64,000 bases of DNA from Picosynechococcus sp. PCC 7002 (GCF_963860125.1 NZ_CAWLFA010000006.1:60031-124030), one strand, 5' to 3'. Counted from the first letter of the stretch, positions 45,301-54,197 are shown. The notes: generated by a model from the letters alone, not told the origin. Numbers and translations are program-made.

Positions 45301-45867
45301 ATTCACGAGGCGATCATTTTGGATCAGATCCTCCAACGTGAACTTGATTTGTAGAATATCCTCAAGGGTTTGACTTGCCTTTGGGATATCAGTAATCCGC
45401 TCAAAATAATTTGGATCTTTTCGATGCCAACGGGAAATCGAGTCCCCATTTGTCCAGACCCCAATCGGCGCACCTGTCGCATTGCAATAAGACTTAAGCT
45501 GATCCTTTCCCGCTTTTTCTTTAGGCTTCTTCAGCTCGACAATCACATAAGGAACTGTTGGGCGATCCACATCCATGATCGCAATATCCGCCTTTTTCGT
45601 TTCCGTGCCAAACTTCACCGGATATTCCACGATTATGCGATCCGATGGATAACCATATCTACCTATCAAGACTTTCAAATAAAGCTGTCTGACTATTTCT
45701 TCCGGCTTAAGCTGAATATCCTTATTTCGTATCAAACACTTAATGTAAGGCTTCTCGACTTTTTTCACTGTCTTCAAAAAGATTGAATCCTCAAGCCAAT
45801 CAAGATCTTCAGGTTCAAATTGAGAGAGTTTATATTCTGAGTCTTTGAGAATGTCTGCCAGTTGCAT
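42328..45867 (-). CDS. single-chain restriction-modification protein (PD-ExK nuclease + N6 methylase + two specificity domains)
   Basis: This 1179-aa protein starts at the ATG at 45867 (AAGGAT ribosome-binding site). It has an N-terminal HSDR_N-like nuclease with Asp94 and Glu111-x-Lys113 (ADIAIMD, VIVELKKP), and then an HsdM-type methylase with TAAGSSGF near 346 and ANPPFAG near 477. Two type I specificity (TRD) repeats follow, beginning near residues 716 (KDFRVDSEFH) and 943 (DARLDAEYYQPKYD). It has no helicase motor, so it resembles type IIG/BcgI-like or 'Type I without R helicase' enzymes. It would recognise a bipartite site, methylate adenine and cut unmodified DNA. Everything needed for self versus non-self marking is in one chain. 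Confidence 0.85.
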   Translation of the reverse strand: MQLADILKDSEYKLSQFEPEDLDWLEDSIFLKTVKKVEKPYIKCLIRNKDIQLKPEEIVRQLYLKVLIGRYGYPSDRIIVEYPVKFGTETKKADIAIMDVDRPTVPYVIVELKKPKEKAGKDQLKSYCNATGAPIGVWTNGDSISRWHRKDPNYFERITDIPKASQTLEDILQIKFTLEDLIQNDRLVNEKMSLRALIEEMEDEVLANAGVDVFEEVFKLIFTKLYDEWLSGQGSNRNKRILEFRNTGQTETALKNKIQDLFDRAKEKWEGVFSEDSKITLTPSHLSVCVRSLENVKLFNSNLDVIDEAFEYLVNQSSKGEKGQYFTPRYVIDMCVKMLNPQEDEYMIDTAAGSSGFPVHTIFHVWKQILEDEGIEASHLFTIEEKPHRCTEYVEKRVFAIDFDEKSVRVARTLNLIAGDGQTNVMRLNTLDYDGWDEITKEESWNDTYNDGFKRLKKLRKNSNSYKEFEFDVLMANPPFAGDIKEGRIIHKYALSKKPNGKWQTKVGRDILFIERNLDFLKPGGRMAIVLPQGRFNNSSDKQIREFIAERCRILAVVGLHGNTFKPHTGTKTSVLLVQKWNDDPRAGALCPRQDDYNIFFATMQKSGKDNSGEKIYRRIVPPDEEMSSARDKERDLLLDEHQHLVIDHDLFNHEGLTEDGIAEAFMEFVKKEKLSFFEQSPFVTPFSKDKYERLMDGLEASEVLLSETLKNKDFRVDSEFHRKPPLKNQKYEYVDIGKHLTLVQYGISIEMNEEGEGTKIYRMNEIHNMLCDIDVLKSAKISSIEIEKYKLKERDILFNRTNSFDLVGRTGLFKISSDREFVFASYLIRVRTDESKILPEYLVAFLNSNLGIWDIKRRARISINQSNVNSQELAAVKIPLLNREFQLKLKEIFDRAHLKRLESIKTYQEAEDLLLSELGLKDWEPTEETVAVKRFSESFLLGDARLDAEYYQPKYDQAELAIQNCGFSVEPLGMLIEPIQNGFDYREYTEEGTPYIRVGDIKNGQINYDSAVKIPITMDDVAKSVGLHTGDILFTRKGSFGNSAVVTENEVDAIISSEIMLVRINEEYKSKLCPEYVSLFLNSKFGYLQVERRVHGVAYYSISQPDLAAIKIPLLPTASQNKIVQFIKSSFHSKAQSKQLLEIAKHGVEKAIETDEKTAIHWINQELEKLKIKLPSLT

Positions 45868-45984
45868 GAATATCCTTATGTGTCGCTCCCTAACCAGGGT
45901 AGTAAGATTGGCTGTTTTAGTATAAGTCTTGAAAAGATACGCTAAAACTACCGACGTAAGATTTTGACACAATCTATTCGATAA

Positions 45985-46770
45985 GTGATCGCCCCTGATC
46001 TCGCTCCGGTTACGCCCAATGCCTCTCTGTCTACTGCCATGACTCCGCCCCAAAAGATGATGAGTTTTGGCGCGTTGCCGGAAAATTCAGTTCAGCCTAG
46101 GGTTTCACCACCTCGTCCTGCACCATCGTCTTCTCCTCTTGAGGAAACTCTTCAAGATGATTCGATTTTGTTGGTGCAGCAGGAAACGTCTTTTTTGCGA
46201 GGCGATCGCCAATTTTTAGTAGAAGGCGGTCAATCCCTCACTGGCACGGTGACGCAACAACTGATTGCAGCAGAGAAAGCAATTCTCCACATTCGCACGG
46301 CGGAGGCAATTTTAGGTTTACTTGCGGATTCACGGCTGCTGGCGGAGATCACCCAGGTTATGGATGGATATTTGGTGGCGGAGGTGCGAGCAATTCTCCA
46401 AGGCGATCGCCCGCCCGTTCTTCTACCCAGTGGAACCATGACCGTTTCAGCCTTAGATGGACGTTTATTAAAAGCCAAAACGGATCAGAGCTTTTTGCAA
46501 ACTCCCCTTGGTCGGGCGTTGCTGGGGGCAGGCCGAGGACTGGCGGATCAGTACATTAGCCGCTCAGAAACATTTTTCCAAACAGAATCAAGCACTTCCA
46601 TCACAAAGGCTGGGGGAAATAAGGATTGGACGAGCCTTGGCAGTGCTGCCCTCAAGGGTTTGACAGATTCACTGCTGGCCGAACCGGATGCCGGATCAGC
46701 AGTGCAATTGATCCAGCCCAACACTTCTGTCCAGTTAACAATTCACGCTCCTTTTGTTCTTTCTTTATAA
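45985..46770 (+). CDS. TraB/VirB10-like C-terminal protein, probably 5'-truncated
   Basis: This frame of up to 261 aa opens with GTG right after the promoter side of the restriction gene. Its first ~45 residues are Pro/Ser-rich. It then has VLLPSGTMTVSALDG and LLGAGRGLADQYISRSETFF, similar to the antenna and C-terminal region of TraB/VirB10 (LADxYIxxAExxF form), and ends NTSVQLTIHAPFVL. VirB10/TraB proteins are normally 350-450 aa with a membrane helix, absent here. I infer that accessory DNA replaced its 5' end. It is followed 11 bp later by a TraK-like gene. Confidence 0.5.
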   Translation: MIAPDLAPVTPNASLSTAMTPPQKMMSFGALPENSVQPRVSPPRPAPSSSPLEETLQDDSILLVQQETSFLRGDRQFLVEGGQSLTGTVTQQLIAAEKAILHIRTAEAILGLLADSRLLAEITQVMDGYLVAEVRAILQGDRPPVLLPSGTMTVSALDGRLLKAKTDQSFLQTPLGRALLGAGRGLADQYISRSETFFQTESSTSITKAGGNKDWTSLGSAALKGLTDSLLAEPDAGSAVQLIQPNTSVQLTIHAPFVLSL

Positions 46771-46781
46771 GGTTATTTTCG

Positions 46782-47954
46782 ATGAAATCTCTTGCAAAGC
46801 TTTCTGTGTTGACACTGATTTTTGGACTGTGGGGGGTGCCTGTCTTGGCGCAAACCCAACGGATTTTGGCTGAGGCAGCACAACGTCAGGTTCCCACCAT
46901 TGCGCTCAAGGTCAACCAGGGAGTTAATCTCACGTTGCCAGATGGAGTTTTGGCCTATAAGGGTTGGCTGGACGATGGTTCGCTGATTCAACTCGATGGC
47001 GATCGCCCATTCGAGCAGGGGGCGTCTGTACTCCATTTGGTTGCTAATCAAACAGGACAAGCCCAACTTAGCCTCGTTACCCGTGATGCAAATCAAGTGG
47101 AATCGCTCTATGTTTTTAAACTGGTGGCAGGTTCCCAAGGGAATAGTATCGTCAATGTCACAGCCCACCCCATTAACACTGCGCGGGCTTCAACGGCTCA
47201 GACTCCGAATGCGGTACGACAACTCCAGCAAGGTGTTCGCCTAGCGATTGAGCAACAGTTATTGGTAGAAAATTCGGAATTACACCGGGCGATTCAGGGG
47301 GCAATTTCTAAGATTGACCAAGGAATGGCCATGGAACAGGCGGCGACTACTTTTCAACTCGATCCCCGCACCCTTGCCCAGCTTTTCCACATGGGTCAAG
47401 GTGAATCTTTACCAGATAATCCCACGCGCCAGGAGCCACTATTAGTCAGAGTTGAGGGAGTTTCCGAAACTAATAATGCTGACGTTGAGGCCAGACTGAC
47501 GGCTTTGGAAAATCAGGTGGAGCGTTTAGATGGTCGCGTAGCCAGTTTGGATTCCCAGCAATCAGAATTTTTGGCGCAATTGCAAACCCTAGATCAGCAG
47601 CAGGAAATTTTCGCCACCCTCCTACAACGGCAAAATCAGGTGGCCCAGCGTCTTGATTCACCAAAAAGTAAACCCATTACCCTCGCAATCAATACAATTC
47701 CGCGTCCTACAGCGACCCCTGTTCCTCGTACCCTAGATAATCATCAAATTGCCAATGCAATCGCCAGAGGGCTGATCACCCACCCTGATACCCCCTACCG
47801 GAGTAGACTCTATCTGCGTTACCAATCAATGATCCGCAGTTTACGACGGGGTTCTACCCTTTCCCAAGCAGCACGACAAGGCAATCTCCAGCTTAACCAT
47901 GTGAAATCGGTGCTGAAAAATGCGGGGGTTACACCGGAGGCAGTGGGGCTATGA
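46782..47954 (+). CDS. secreted TraK/VirB9-like conjugation protein with coiled coil
   Basis: This 390-aa protein begins MKSLAKLSVLTLIFGLWGVPVLAQTQ, a clear signal peptide. Residues ~30-130 are beta-rich (IALKVNQGVNLTLPDG, VLHLVANQTGQAQLSLVTRD, YVFKLVAG), similar to the N-domain of TraK/VirB9 outer-membrane components. A coiled coil (about 235-300: ADVEARLTALENQVERLDGRVASL) and a helical C-terminus follow. AAGG nine bases upstream of the ATG at 46782 is the ribosome-binding site. It overlaps the next gene (ATGA). The family call rests on position and fold style. Confidence 0.5.
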   Translation: MKSLAKLSVLTLIFGLWGVPVLAQTQRILAEAAQRQVPTIALKVNQGVNLTLPDGVLAYKGWLDDGSLIQLDGDRPFEQGASVLHLVANQTGQAQLSLVTRDANQVESLYVFKLVAGSQGNSIVNVTAHPINTARASTAQTPNAVRQLQQGVRLAIEQQLLVENSELHRAIQGAISKIDQGMAMEQAATTFQLDPRTLAQLFHMGQGESLPDNPTRQEPLLVRVEGVSETNNADVEARLTALENQVERLDGRVASLDSQQSEFLAQLQTLDQQQEIFATLLQRQNQVAQRLDSPKSKPITLAINTIPRPTATPVPRTLDNHQIANAIARGLITHPDTPYRSRLYLRYQSMIRSLRRGSTLSQAARQGNLQLNHVKSVLKNAGVTPEAVGL

Positions 47955-48865
47955 AATTGCCATTGCTTTGGGTCTCTCTGGTCTTAATATTGCTGCTGAG
48001 TTTTGGCTGGGGCTCCCGCAGCGCCGCGACTTCTGCACCGACAGTCGATCTGGAAACGTTACGCTGGGCTGATTTTCCGCCGATTCAAACCAGTGCTTTC
48101 TATCAAGTTGATACGGGTTTATCGGCGCAGGTGGGGTATTCCCTCGATAAACAAATTCAAGTGGGCGATCGCCTGACGGATATTTTTACCCTGGGGGATA
48201 TGGCGAATACGGGAATTGCGGATTTATCGCCGCTGCAAATTGCATCCCTGGCACAGCTTGATTTACAAGATATTGCCTTATCAACTTTTTCCCATTTCAC
48301 CCAGCAATCTTTAGGTTCTCTGGTTGATGCATTACCGACGATCAAAAATCTACCTCTAGCCAATGTTCCGCCACTAGCGGATTTGGTGACAAGTCAGGTA
48401 GGGGGGGAATTACAAGATTTACTGTCTGACAATCTTGGGGCATTGCCGAACAATCCGACGATCACTCAACTGCCTATTTCCCAAATTCCGAATTTATCAA
48501 CTTTTTCGGTGGCAGATATTCCCTCGTTAGCGGAAACGTCCCTCAAGGCATTTACGGGCTGGCAGGGGATTCCTCTCAAGGATATTCCTGGTCTGGATCT
48601 CATTCCCCTGGCTGATTTGGGCCTTCTATCCCCTTCGGCGATCGCCACATTGGATATTGTTTGGGGAGCGGGTGAGGCAAATGCGACCTTTCAACCCATT
48701 TCTGGCAGTACCAAAGTTGGGTTTCGTTATCCTTGCCAACAGGAAAACTGCGCCTACATCGAACTTTCGGGGCAGGGACGCCAGGGCGATCGCACTCACT
48801 CATGGGCAGTTCTCGTGGACTTAAATAACTCAGGCTCAATTAGTTCGAAAGAAATGACTGACTGA
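47951..48865 (+). CDS. secreted repeat protein of the transfer operon, probably 3'-truncated
   Basis: It starts MKLPLLWVSLVLILLLSFGWGSRSAAT, a signal peptide. Residues ~90-230 carry a repeating 'LxxIPxLxxL' pattern (LANVPPLADLV, ISQIPNLSTFSVADIPSLAET, LKDIPGLDLIPLADLGLL). Two Cys occur near the C-terminus (YPCQQENCAY). The last ~15 residues run into the 3' end of the oppositely oriented PLD-helicase gene, and the protein stops abruptly. I infer that the cassette cut off the original C-terminal domain. I do not recognise the family. Confidence 0.6.
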   Translation: MKLPLLWVSLVLILLLSFGWGSRSAATSAPTVDLETLRWADFPPIQTSAFYQVDTGLSAQVGYSLDKQIQVGDRLTDIFTLGDMANTGIADLSPLQIASLAQLDLQDIALSTFSHFTQQSLGSLVDALPTIKNLPLANVPPLADLVTSQVGGELQDLLSDNLGALPNNPTITQLPISQIPNLSTFSVADIPSLAETSLKAFTGWQGIPLKDIPGLDLIPLADLGLLSPSAIATLDIVWGAGEANATFQPISGSTKVGFRYPCQQENCAYIELSGQGRQGDRTHSWAVLVDLNNSGSISSKEMTD

Positions 48866-51719
48866 ATTCAGTTAATTTCTCTTCCGTTTTAGGCTGTAGA
48901 TAAAGCACACACTCGCGAATAATAGTATTTTCGTCAATTTTTTTCTGGATGCAATACTTTTGAATAGCTTCGTCACTCAATTCTTCGATGACATTTGGAT
49001 GTAACATAGCTACTGGAGTTTCTTGTTGACATTCAATTATATTTAGTAATGACTCTGGAGTATGAGACTGAAACTCTTTTGACTCAGGATTAAAGAGTAA
49101 TGTTTGGTATTCTCCGTCTACACTCAATAATAAAAATAATAAAGCTACACGTCCTTTGTATAGTAATGCACTCCGTAAATCACTAGGTAATGATTGAGTG
49201 TATTTCCTATGTTGATGTAATTTTCGTGTGTGCATGAAAAAGGGAGAAATATCTTTATCATCCGCATTTTCCAAAGTAAATCTACCTTTTTCTACTAATA
49301 TTTCAGGAGCAAATTTTGGTATTGCTACGTTTTGATTGAATTCAGATGTTAAGACAGGTAAATCTGTTAATTTTCGTGATTCCTCATGACGATGCATTAA
49401 ATTTTTCCAACGTTTTCCAATATCTAGAAATTCACTCTCTAATTCGGCACTCATTTGCGATTTTGGAATAAGCGTATAAACTTGAACAGTCCTAAATTCT
49501 TCCCACAAACGTAAAATTCTTCCTGCTCTTTGAATTGGTTCGATTGGAGTCCATGCAATATCATAGTTAACAACTACCGATGCATCTTGCATATTTACAC
49601 CAATACCATAATTATCTGTAGTAATAAAAATATCATAATTTTTTAGTTTTTGTCTGTCATTTGGAACAAAATTATTTGCTACTGGAGCAAATAAATTAAT
49701 TGCTTCTTCTACCTTTTTAAGACTCTTTGCTTTATATTCATAATGTCGATTCGAGATCATTTCTTTTGAAATAGTACAAAAGACTTCAAGATTGGGGTTA
49801 TATTTAAGGATAGTTTCTTCCAAATAAATGGCTGTCGGATAAAGTTCTGTAAAAATTACAATTTTCTCTTTGGGAGAATGGCGCTCAATTATTCTCAATA
49901 AGCTTTGTACTTTAAGGTCTTGATCTATACTAAAAGATTCCAATTTTTTAATAATAGGGTTGAGTTTAGTCTGACGCTCTTCACGAGTAATAAGAAACTC
50001 AGACTTCTCTTTCTTGACAAAATCATATTCTCTCTCTCCTCCTGGGGTATCTACGACTTGATACAAAGTGTTTAATAATGCAGATGGAGAACTAGACCAA
50101 CTTCTCTTAACTTGCGTAAGAATATTTTTTCGAAACATAGGATGAGGTGTATTGAGATCAAAGTAACCTTCTTTAATGCAACTTAAAAGATCCCATTCTA
50201 AATTAGACTCTGATTGTGGAAATAGGGGGAACTCCAGAGTGAATAAATTAATTTCAGGGAAATATTTTCTTTTTTCACCAAATAAAACATAAAGACCTTT
50301 TTCGTCTTTTTCACTATAGTATTTTGCAACATGAGGCGTTGTTAATTGTTGTGCAACGGGTAACTCAGTAAAATCTTCTGGCTCTTCGATTTTCCAAGTG
50401 CTGCTATCATCAAAATATTCTGGAAGTAAGTATGGTTTATAATCTTTAGAGGTATGGGGTAATAAATGAAGTTGAACATTAATATTATTAATATCTGTAG
50501 CATATGGAGATCCAGTTAGTAGTAGAACTCTAACTTGTTCCATAGTTGCAATTTCATTTACTAGCTCATTAATTCTTTGAAATGCTTTTCTTTCTCTTCT
50601 TTTTTCAAGTTTTGAATACTTATTTCCGAACTGATCAGGATAACGCTTACGCAGTTTATGACTTTCATCAAAAATTAACAAATATCTACTTTTTTTCTCT
50701 TTTATTTTTTGTCTGATACGTTCCCAGTCATCTAATCCTTGAGCGTTTCCAGTTTTTTTATCTAGGATTTCAAGTGTAAAATAGTCAGCGTGAATACTAG
50801 CATCTCCGATTTCATATCTCCAAGATTTCTTAACTGGATTTGGACAAAGCACTATAACATTATCAATTATATTTTCTTTATGTAAATGAACAGCTATCCA
50901 AGTTCCTATAACAGTTTTTCCTAAGCCGGTTGAAGCAACTAACATTGAACCACCATATTCTTTGATTTGTTTAAGCGCAAGAGAAATCATATCTTTTTGG
51001 TAAATTAATGGCTCTTTATCATAAGTTGTTGAAACTTCTTTAGTCTGATCTAATGCAAGAATTGTCTTTAAATAAATATCCCAGGGTCGACACAGCTCTA
51101 GCCATTTTTTTAAATGTGTTAATAACTCTTGAGTAATATCAATGGCATTTGAAAAATAATCATTAAATTTTTTGATTAATTCAGCTACTTGTTGTGTAAT
51201 ATAAGAATTCAACTCTGTTTTGATCTCTTGAGAAGCGTTATTTGTTTGTTGAATATATTGGTCAACAAGCAATGATGAATATATACATCCAGACTCTATT
51301 TGTTCAACTAAGCCTTTACCCGTCGTATTAGAAGATGTAACAATTGCTGTATCTGAATCAACAATGTAAAGTTTTGCATGATGGTCTGTTGCTCTTGCAT
51401 CAACAATATGGAAATTATTAGATTCAATTTTTGCAATTAAATCAAGTACTGTTTGTCGACGTTCTCGGTCTAGTCCTGTACGAAGATCTAGAAGAATAGC
51501 ATCGATCAATAATTTTCTTGCTCTTTCTTCACCTGGCTCATCGATACCGACCAACAAATAAACTTTCTTATTTTTTGTAGAGGATCGAATGAATCCCCAT
51601 CCCCGGAGTGTAAAAAATCCACTTGCGATGCGAATTTCACTTTTACCTTGTGAAAAGTAATGCTTGATTTGCTTGATGGTTGCTCCACTTTCAAACCATG
51701 TAACAGGAAAATTCTGCAT
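48840..51719 (-). CDS. PLD-nuclease/SNF2-type helicase protein
   Basis: This 959-aa protein has an N-terminal phospholipase-D-like domain with one HKD motif (His114-x-Lys116-xxxx-Asp121: HAKLYIVD) and TSSNTTGKG after it. An SF2 helicase follows with STGLGKTVIGTW (Walker A, near 263), LIFDESHKL (DESH, near 347), LLLTGSPYA, NYGIGVNMQDAS and QRAGRILRLW. Such proteins (PLD + Snf2 helicase) are known in phage-defence loci such as DISARM-related and stand-alone systems. It is low in G+C and codon choice compared with the flanking transfer genes and sits inverted between two broken genes, so it appears horizontally acquired. Confidence 0.85.
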   Translation of the reverse strand: MQNFPVTWFESGATIKQIKHYFSQGKSEIRIASGFFTLRGWGFIRSSTKNKKVYLLVGIDEPGEERARKLLIDAILLDLRTGLDRERRQTVLDLIAKIESNNFHIVDARATDHHAKLYIVDSDTAIVTSSNTTGKGLVEQIESGCIYSSLLVDQYIQQTNNASQEIKTELNSYITQQVAELIKKFNDYFSNAIDITQELLTHLKKWLELCRPWDIYLKTILALDQTKEVSTTYDKEPLIYQKDMISLALKQIKEYGGSMLVASTGLGKTVIGTWIAVHLHKENIIDNVIVLCPNPVKKSWRYEIGDASIHADYFTLEILDKKTGNAQGLDDWERIRQKIKEKKSRYLLIFDESHKLRKRYPDQFGNKYSKLEKRRERKAFQRINELVNEIATMEQVRVLLLTGSPYATDINNINVQLHLLPHTSKDYKPYLLPEYFDDSSTWKIEEPEDFTELPVAQQLTTPHVAKYYSEKDEKGLYVLFGEKRKYFPEINLFTLEFPLFPQSESNLEWDLLSCIKEGYFDLNTPHPMFRKNILTQVKRSWSSSPSALLNTLYQVVDTPGGEREYDFVKKEKSEFLITREERQTKLNPIIKKLESFSIDQDLKVQSLLRIIERHSPKEKIVIFTELYPTAIYLEETILKYNPNLEVFCTISKEMISNRHYEYKAKSLKKVEEAINLFAPVANNFVPNDRQKLKNYDIFITTDNYGIGVNMQDASVVVNYDIAWTPIEPIQRAGRILRLWEEFRTVQVYTLIPKSQMSAELESEFLDIGKRWKNLMHRHEESRKLTDLPVLTSEFNQNVAIPKFAPEILVEKGRFTLENADDKDISPFFMHTRKLHQHRKYTQSLPSDLRSALLYKGRVALLFLLLSVDGEYQTLLFNPESKEFQSHTPESLLNIIECQQETPVAMLHPNVIEELSDEAIQKYCIQKKIDENTIIRECVLYLQPKTEEKLTEFSQSFLSN

Positions 51720-51803
51720 TTGAGAGAAAAAATAAATACAAAAATATTATAACCGCCTCTTCTTAATTCGAGAAATGATTTTAAAATTTTGATGGTCAAT
51801 TAA

Positions 51804-52280
51804 GATGTAGAGTACAACACAAAGGAGCGTTCTCGGCAAAAAGGCGGCAATTCCAGCAGTCATACGGAGCATAAGCAATCCGTTGCTATTATCGACCCCA
51901 GTGAAATTCTGCAATTCTCCCAGGAGAAAGCGATTATCTGGAATCGCGGCATTGGCGATCGCCAGGGTTCCTGCATTCCTCTGATCCAAACCATTATCAT
52001 TCCAGACCATGATCTCAAGGCGTTTAAGGAATCCACTGCTGATTGGGAAACCCTCAAGGAGCAGTTTTTAAAGACGGCATTGCCCCACTTCACCCAGCGA
52101 GATTTTATCAAACGTGATCTCGCTCTAATTTCTGCCTATCAAGAGATTTGTCCAGATCTTCCCCAAGCGAAAACACCTACCAGTAAAGAAATTGACCTCG
52201 ATCAGCTGCGTCAAGATGCCCAAGCGTTTCGGGCAATCGATGCCTCAGAAACTGCCGACTTAATTGCTGCTGTTTTTTAA
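51804..52280 (+). pseudogene. 5'-truncated C-terminal part of a transfer-region gene
   Basis: An open frame without a start codon reads HTEHKQSVAIIDPSEILQF, EKAIIWNRGIGDRQGSCI, HDLKAFKESTADWETLKEQ and HFTQRDFIKRDLALISAYQE down to a TAA at 52280. Host-type codon use and a HIP1 site suggest real coding sequence. The left end lies at the beginning of the PLD-helicase cassette (~51800-51830). An internal ATG at 52080 could give only 66 residues. It may be the remaining 3' end of a gene whose 5' part was lost when the cassette arrived. Confidence 0.5.
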
Positions 52281-52396
52281 TTCTGAAATTAATTTCAACT
52301 CTTTGTCCGAATTTTTACGCCCTTTTTCTCTTACCCCATAGAAGGCTGTTTCAGTTTTCAAAACCCTATCTAATTCGTTATTTGAGGTACTTTCCC

Positions 52397-52792
52397 ATGC
52401 TCATGGATTCTGACCAAAAGCTCATCGATGACCTCCCAGAGGCAATTCGCGCCAAGGTCGATTTTTCTGAATCCCTCGGTTTACTCACAGGTCAAGGTTG
52501 GGACGCTGAACCCCTGCCTGACGGTTACCTGCCTGAATTCGTTGAGATCTACGCCAATGGTGCAGATGACACCTGTTTGATGATTCAAGATGGTCGTCTG
52601 GCCTACATTGATCCTGACTTTCTTGGCGATCGCACTACCTCCACCTTTGTCCTTGTAATCGACGAAATCCCCCGCTATGTCCAAGTCCATGGCGAACTCA
52701 TTCTTGACACTTTAGGTGGCTGTTTATTACCCGATATTTTATTATCTCCCGCTGCTCAAATGTCTTGTTTACTCAAGGCTTTAAAACAATAG
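52397..52792 (+). CDS. hypothetical protein (131 aa)
   Basis: It starts MLMDSDQKLIDDLPEAIRAKVDFSESLGLL at an ATG with GAGG nine bases upstream. It is acidic, beta-rich in the middle (PEFVEIYANGADDTCLMIQDGRLAYIDPDFLGD, FVLVIDEIPRYVQVHGELIL), and has no signal peptide or membrane span. Not recognised. The next gene begins 36 bp later on the same strand, so the two likely form an operon ending at the terminator near 54150. Confidence 0.65.
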   Translation: MLMDSDQKLIDDLPEAIRAKVDFSESLGLLTGQGWDAEPLPDGYLPEFVEIYANGADDTCLMIQDGRLAYIDPDFLGDRTTSTFVLVIDEIPRYVQVHGELILDTLGGCLLPDILLSPAAQMSCLLKALKQ

Positions 52793-52828
52793 TCTCGATT
52801 TTTGTTTGACTTTATTTTTGAGGAATCT

Positions 52829-53929
52829 ATGGATATTCAACAATCTAGTGACCAGCAATCTGCCCGTGACATTACCAACAGTTCCGTTGAAGCAACTCAA
52901 CTGACCCTTTCAGCCCTTGATCAATTTCTTCAAAAGCTCCTTCAATTGGGTATGAAGGATGATCAAGAGATCACTATTCGGGTCGGCTCTAAGAAAATTT
53001 ATGATGGTGCTGTTGACGGAAATGGCAAACGCTCTAAACTCACCCCGAAAGAAACCAAAACTCTCAGGGAAGCTTTTTCGCCTCAGAAAAATTCTGGTTC
53101 TGTGCGCATTCTTGATAAGAAGAATACCCTTTTATTTAAGAGTAAAGAAGGACAGATTGCCAAGAACTTACTGTCTCATTTCCAAGCTGAAACTATTACC
53201 CCTAAAACACCTGATCCTGATGCTATAGTATCGCCTTCATCTGAAACTATGTCTACTGCAACGGCAGAACCGGAAAGTGCCTCGCCTGTCTCCCAGGAAC
53301 AGCTTGATGATCTGCAAAATCAACTCCATGTAACGAATGAAAAGCTTCATGAGTTGCAGGCACGGTTGGATAATTTGGTGAAAAGTCGTCCCTTTAATCC
53401 CACCCCGGTTCATACTCCGAATCAACGGGTTGGTGACTGGTTTAATCAGCAGCGCAACATGGTCGCCGATAAACTGCGTGGTTTAGCAAATCAGTTTTCT
53501 GTCACTGCCTCCCAGAAGTTTAAGCAAACCCACAACCAGGTCAAGCAACAAATCCATCAAACTCTTAGCCATACTGGACAACAGGCAGCCACGGTTTTTA
53601 TGCAAAACTTCGTTGAACCTGCGGTCAAGGTCGTTGTCAGTCAGATGGAAAAAATTGGTGAGGTGGAAGTCGCTCAAGACGGCACTAAAACTTTCCAAAC
53701 CAACGCTATTTCTTGGCAAATTACCCCTGACGGTGGCGTGAATTTAACCCGCAAGGCTGACAATCAAAAAATTACACCGACCTCTGCAACCCCGAAGGAC
53801 ATGAACATTCTCCAGAGTTTTGTCCAACAAGCCCATGAATGCTATGGACAAACCCAGAAACTGCTTCCTCAATCGGCTTCAGTGGAAAATCACCCACCTA
53901 GCCATCGTTCCCAGATTCAGAAGGCATAG
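52829..53929 (+). CDS. hypothetical plasmid protein with coiled coil (366 aa)
   Basis: The start at 52829 is fixed by GAGG five bases upstream. The N-terminal ~110 residues form a small domain (LTLSALDQFLQKLLQLGMKD, ITIRVGSKKIYDG) that reads like a regulatory module. A disordered Pro/Ser/Thr stretch, a coiled coil (about 160-185: DDLQNQLHVTNEKLHELQARLDNL), a long helical middle with many Gln and a beta-rich C-terminal segment (VEVAQDGTKTFQTNAISWQITPDGGVNLTRK) follow. No known family recognised. Co-transcribed with the 131-aa gene upstream. Confidence 0.65.
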   Translation: MDIQQSSDQQSARDITNSSVEATQLTLSALDQFLQKLLQLGMKDDQEITIRVGSKKIYDGAVDGNGKRSKLTPKETKTLREAFSPQKNSGSVRILDKKNTLLFKSKEGQIAKNLLSHFQAETITPKTPDPDAIVSPSSETMSTATAEPESASPVSQEQLDDLQNQLHVTNEKLHELQARLDNLVKSRPFNPTPVHTPNQRVGDWFNQQRNMVADKLRGLANQFSVTASQKFKQTHNQVKQQIHQTLSHTGQQAATVFMQNFVEPAVKVVVSQMEKIGEVEVAQDGTKTFQTNAISWQITPDGGVNLTRKADNQKITPTSATPKDMNILQSFVQQAHECYGQTQKLLPQSASVENHPPSHRSQIQKA

Positions 53930-54136
53930 ATCATGGAAGCATTTGCCCTGATCTATTTCGCCCACCAACTGATCTCGTTATGGGATGTATCCTCTATCGA
54001 GGTCGCTGGCTTTGGGTCTGTCTGCTGGTCATCGAGGGAACAGGCAGTTTTGTCCTTAATCGTTCCTTTCTACGGATGGCTTTTGGCTCTCCTCCCGCCC
54101 TTGAATGTCCGGTACAACGCTAAATTTTCGTTTTTG

Positions 54137-54158
54137 ACATCCTTCGGGATGTTTTTTT
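54137..54158 (+). terminator. rho-independent terminator with UUCG loop
   Basis: ACATCC-TTCG-GGATGT forms a perfect 6-bp stem with the very stable TTCG loop and is followed by six T. It would terminate transcription of the 52397-53929 operon before the following toxin-antitoxin pair. Confidence 0.8.
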
Positions 54159-54171
54159 ACGGAGGTCATTT

Positions 54172-54189
54172 GATAGCGTATATGCTATC
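54172..54189. promoter_or_regulatory. inverted-repeat operator of the PIN/RHH pair
   Basis: GATAGC-GTATAT-GCTATC, nine bases before the ATG of the PIN gene. An RHH antitoxin dimer could bind here for autoregulation. GGAGG at 54160-54164 precedes it. Confidence 0.55.
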
Positions 54190-54197
54190 TTTAGGGC

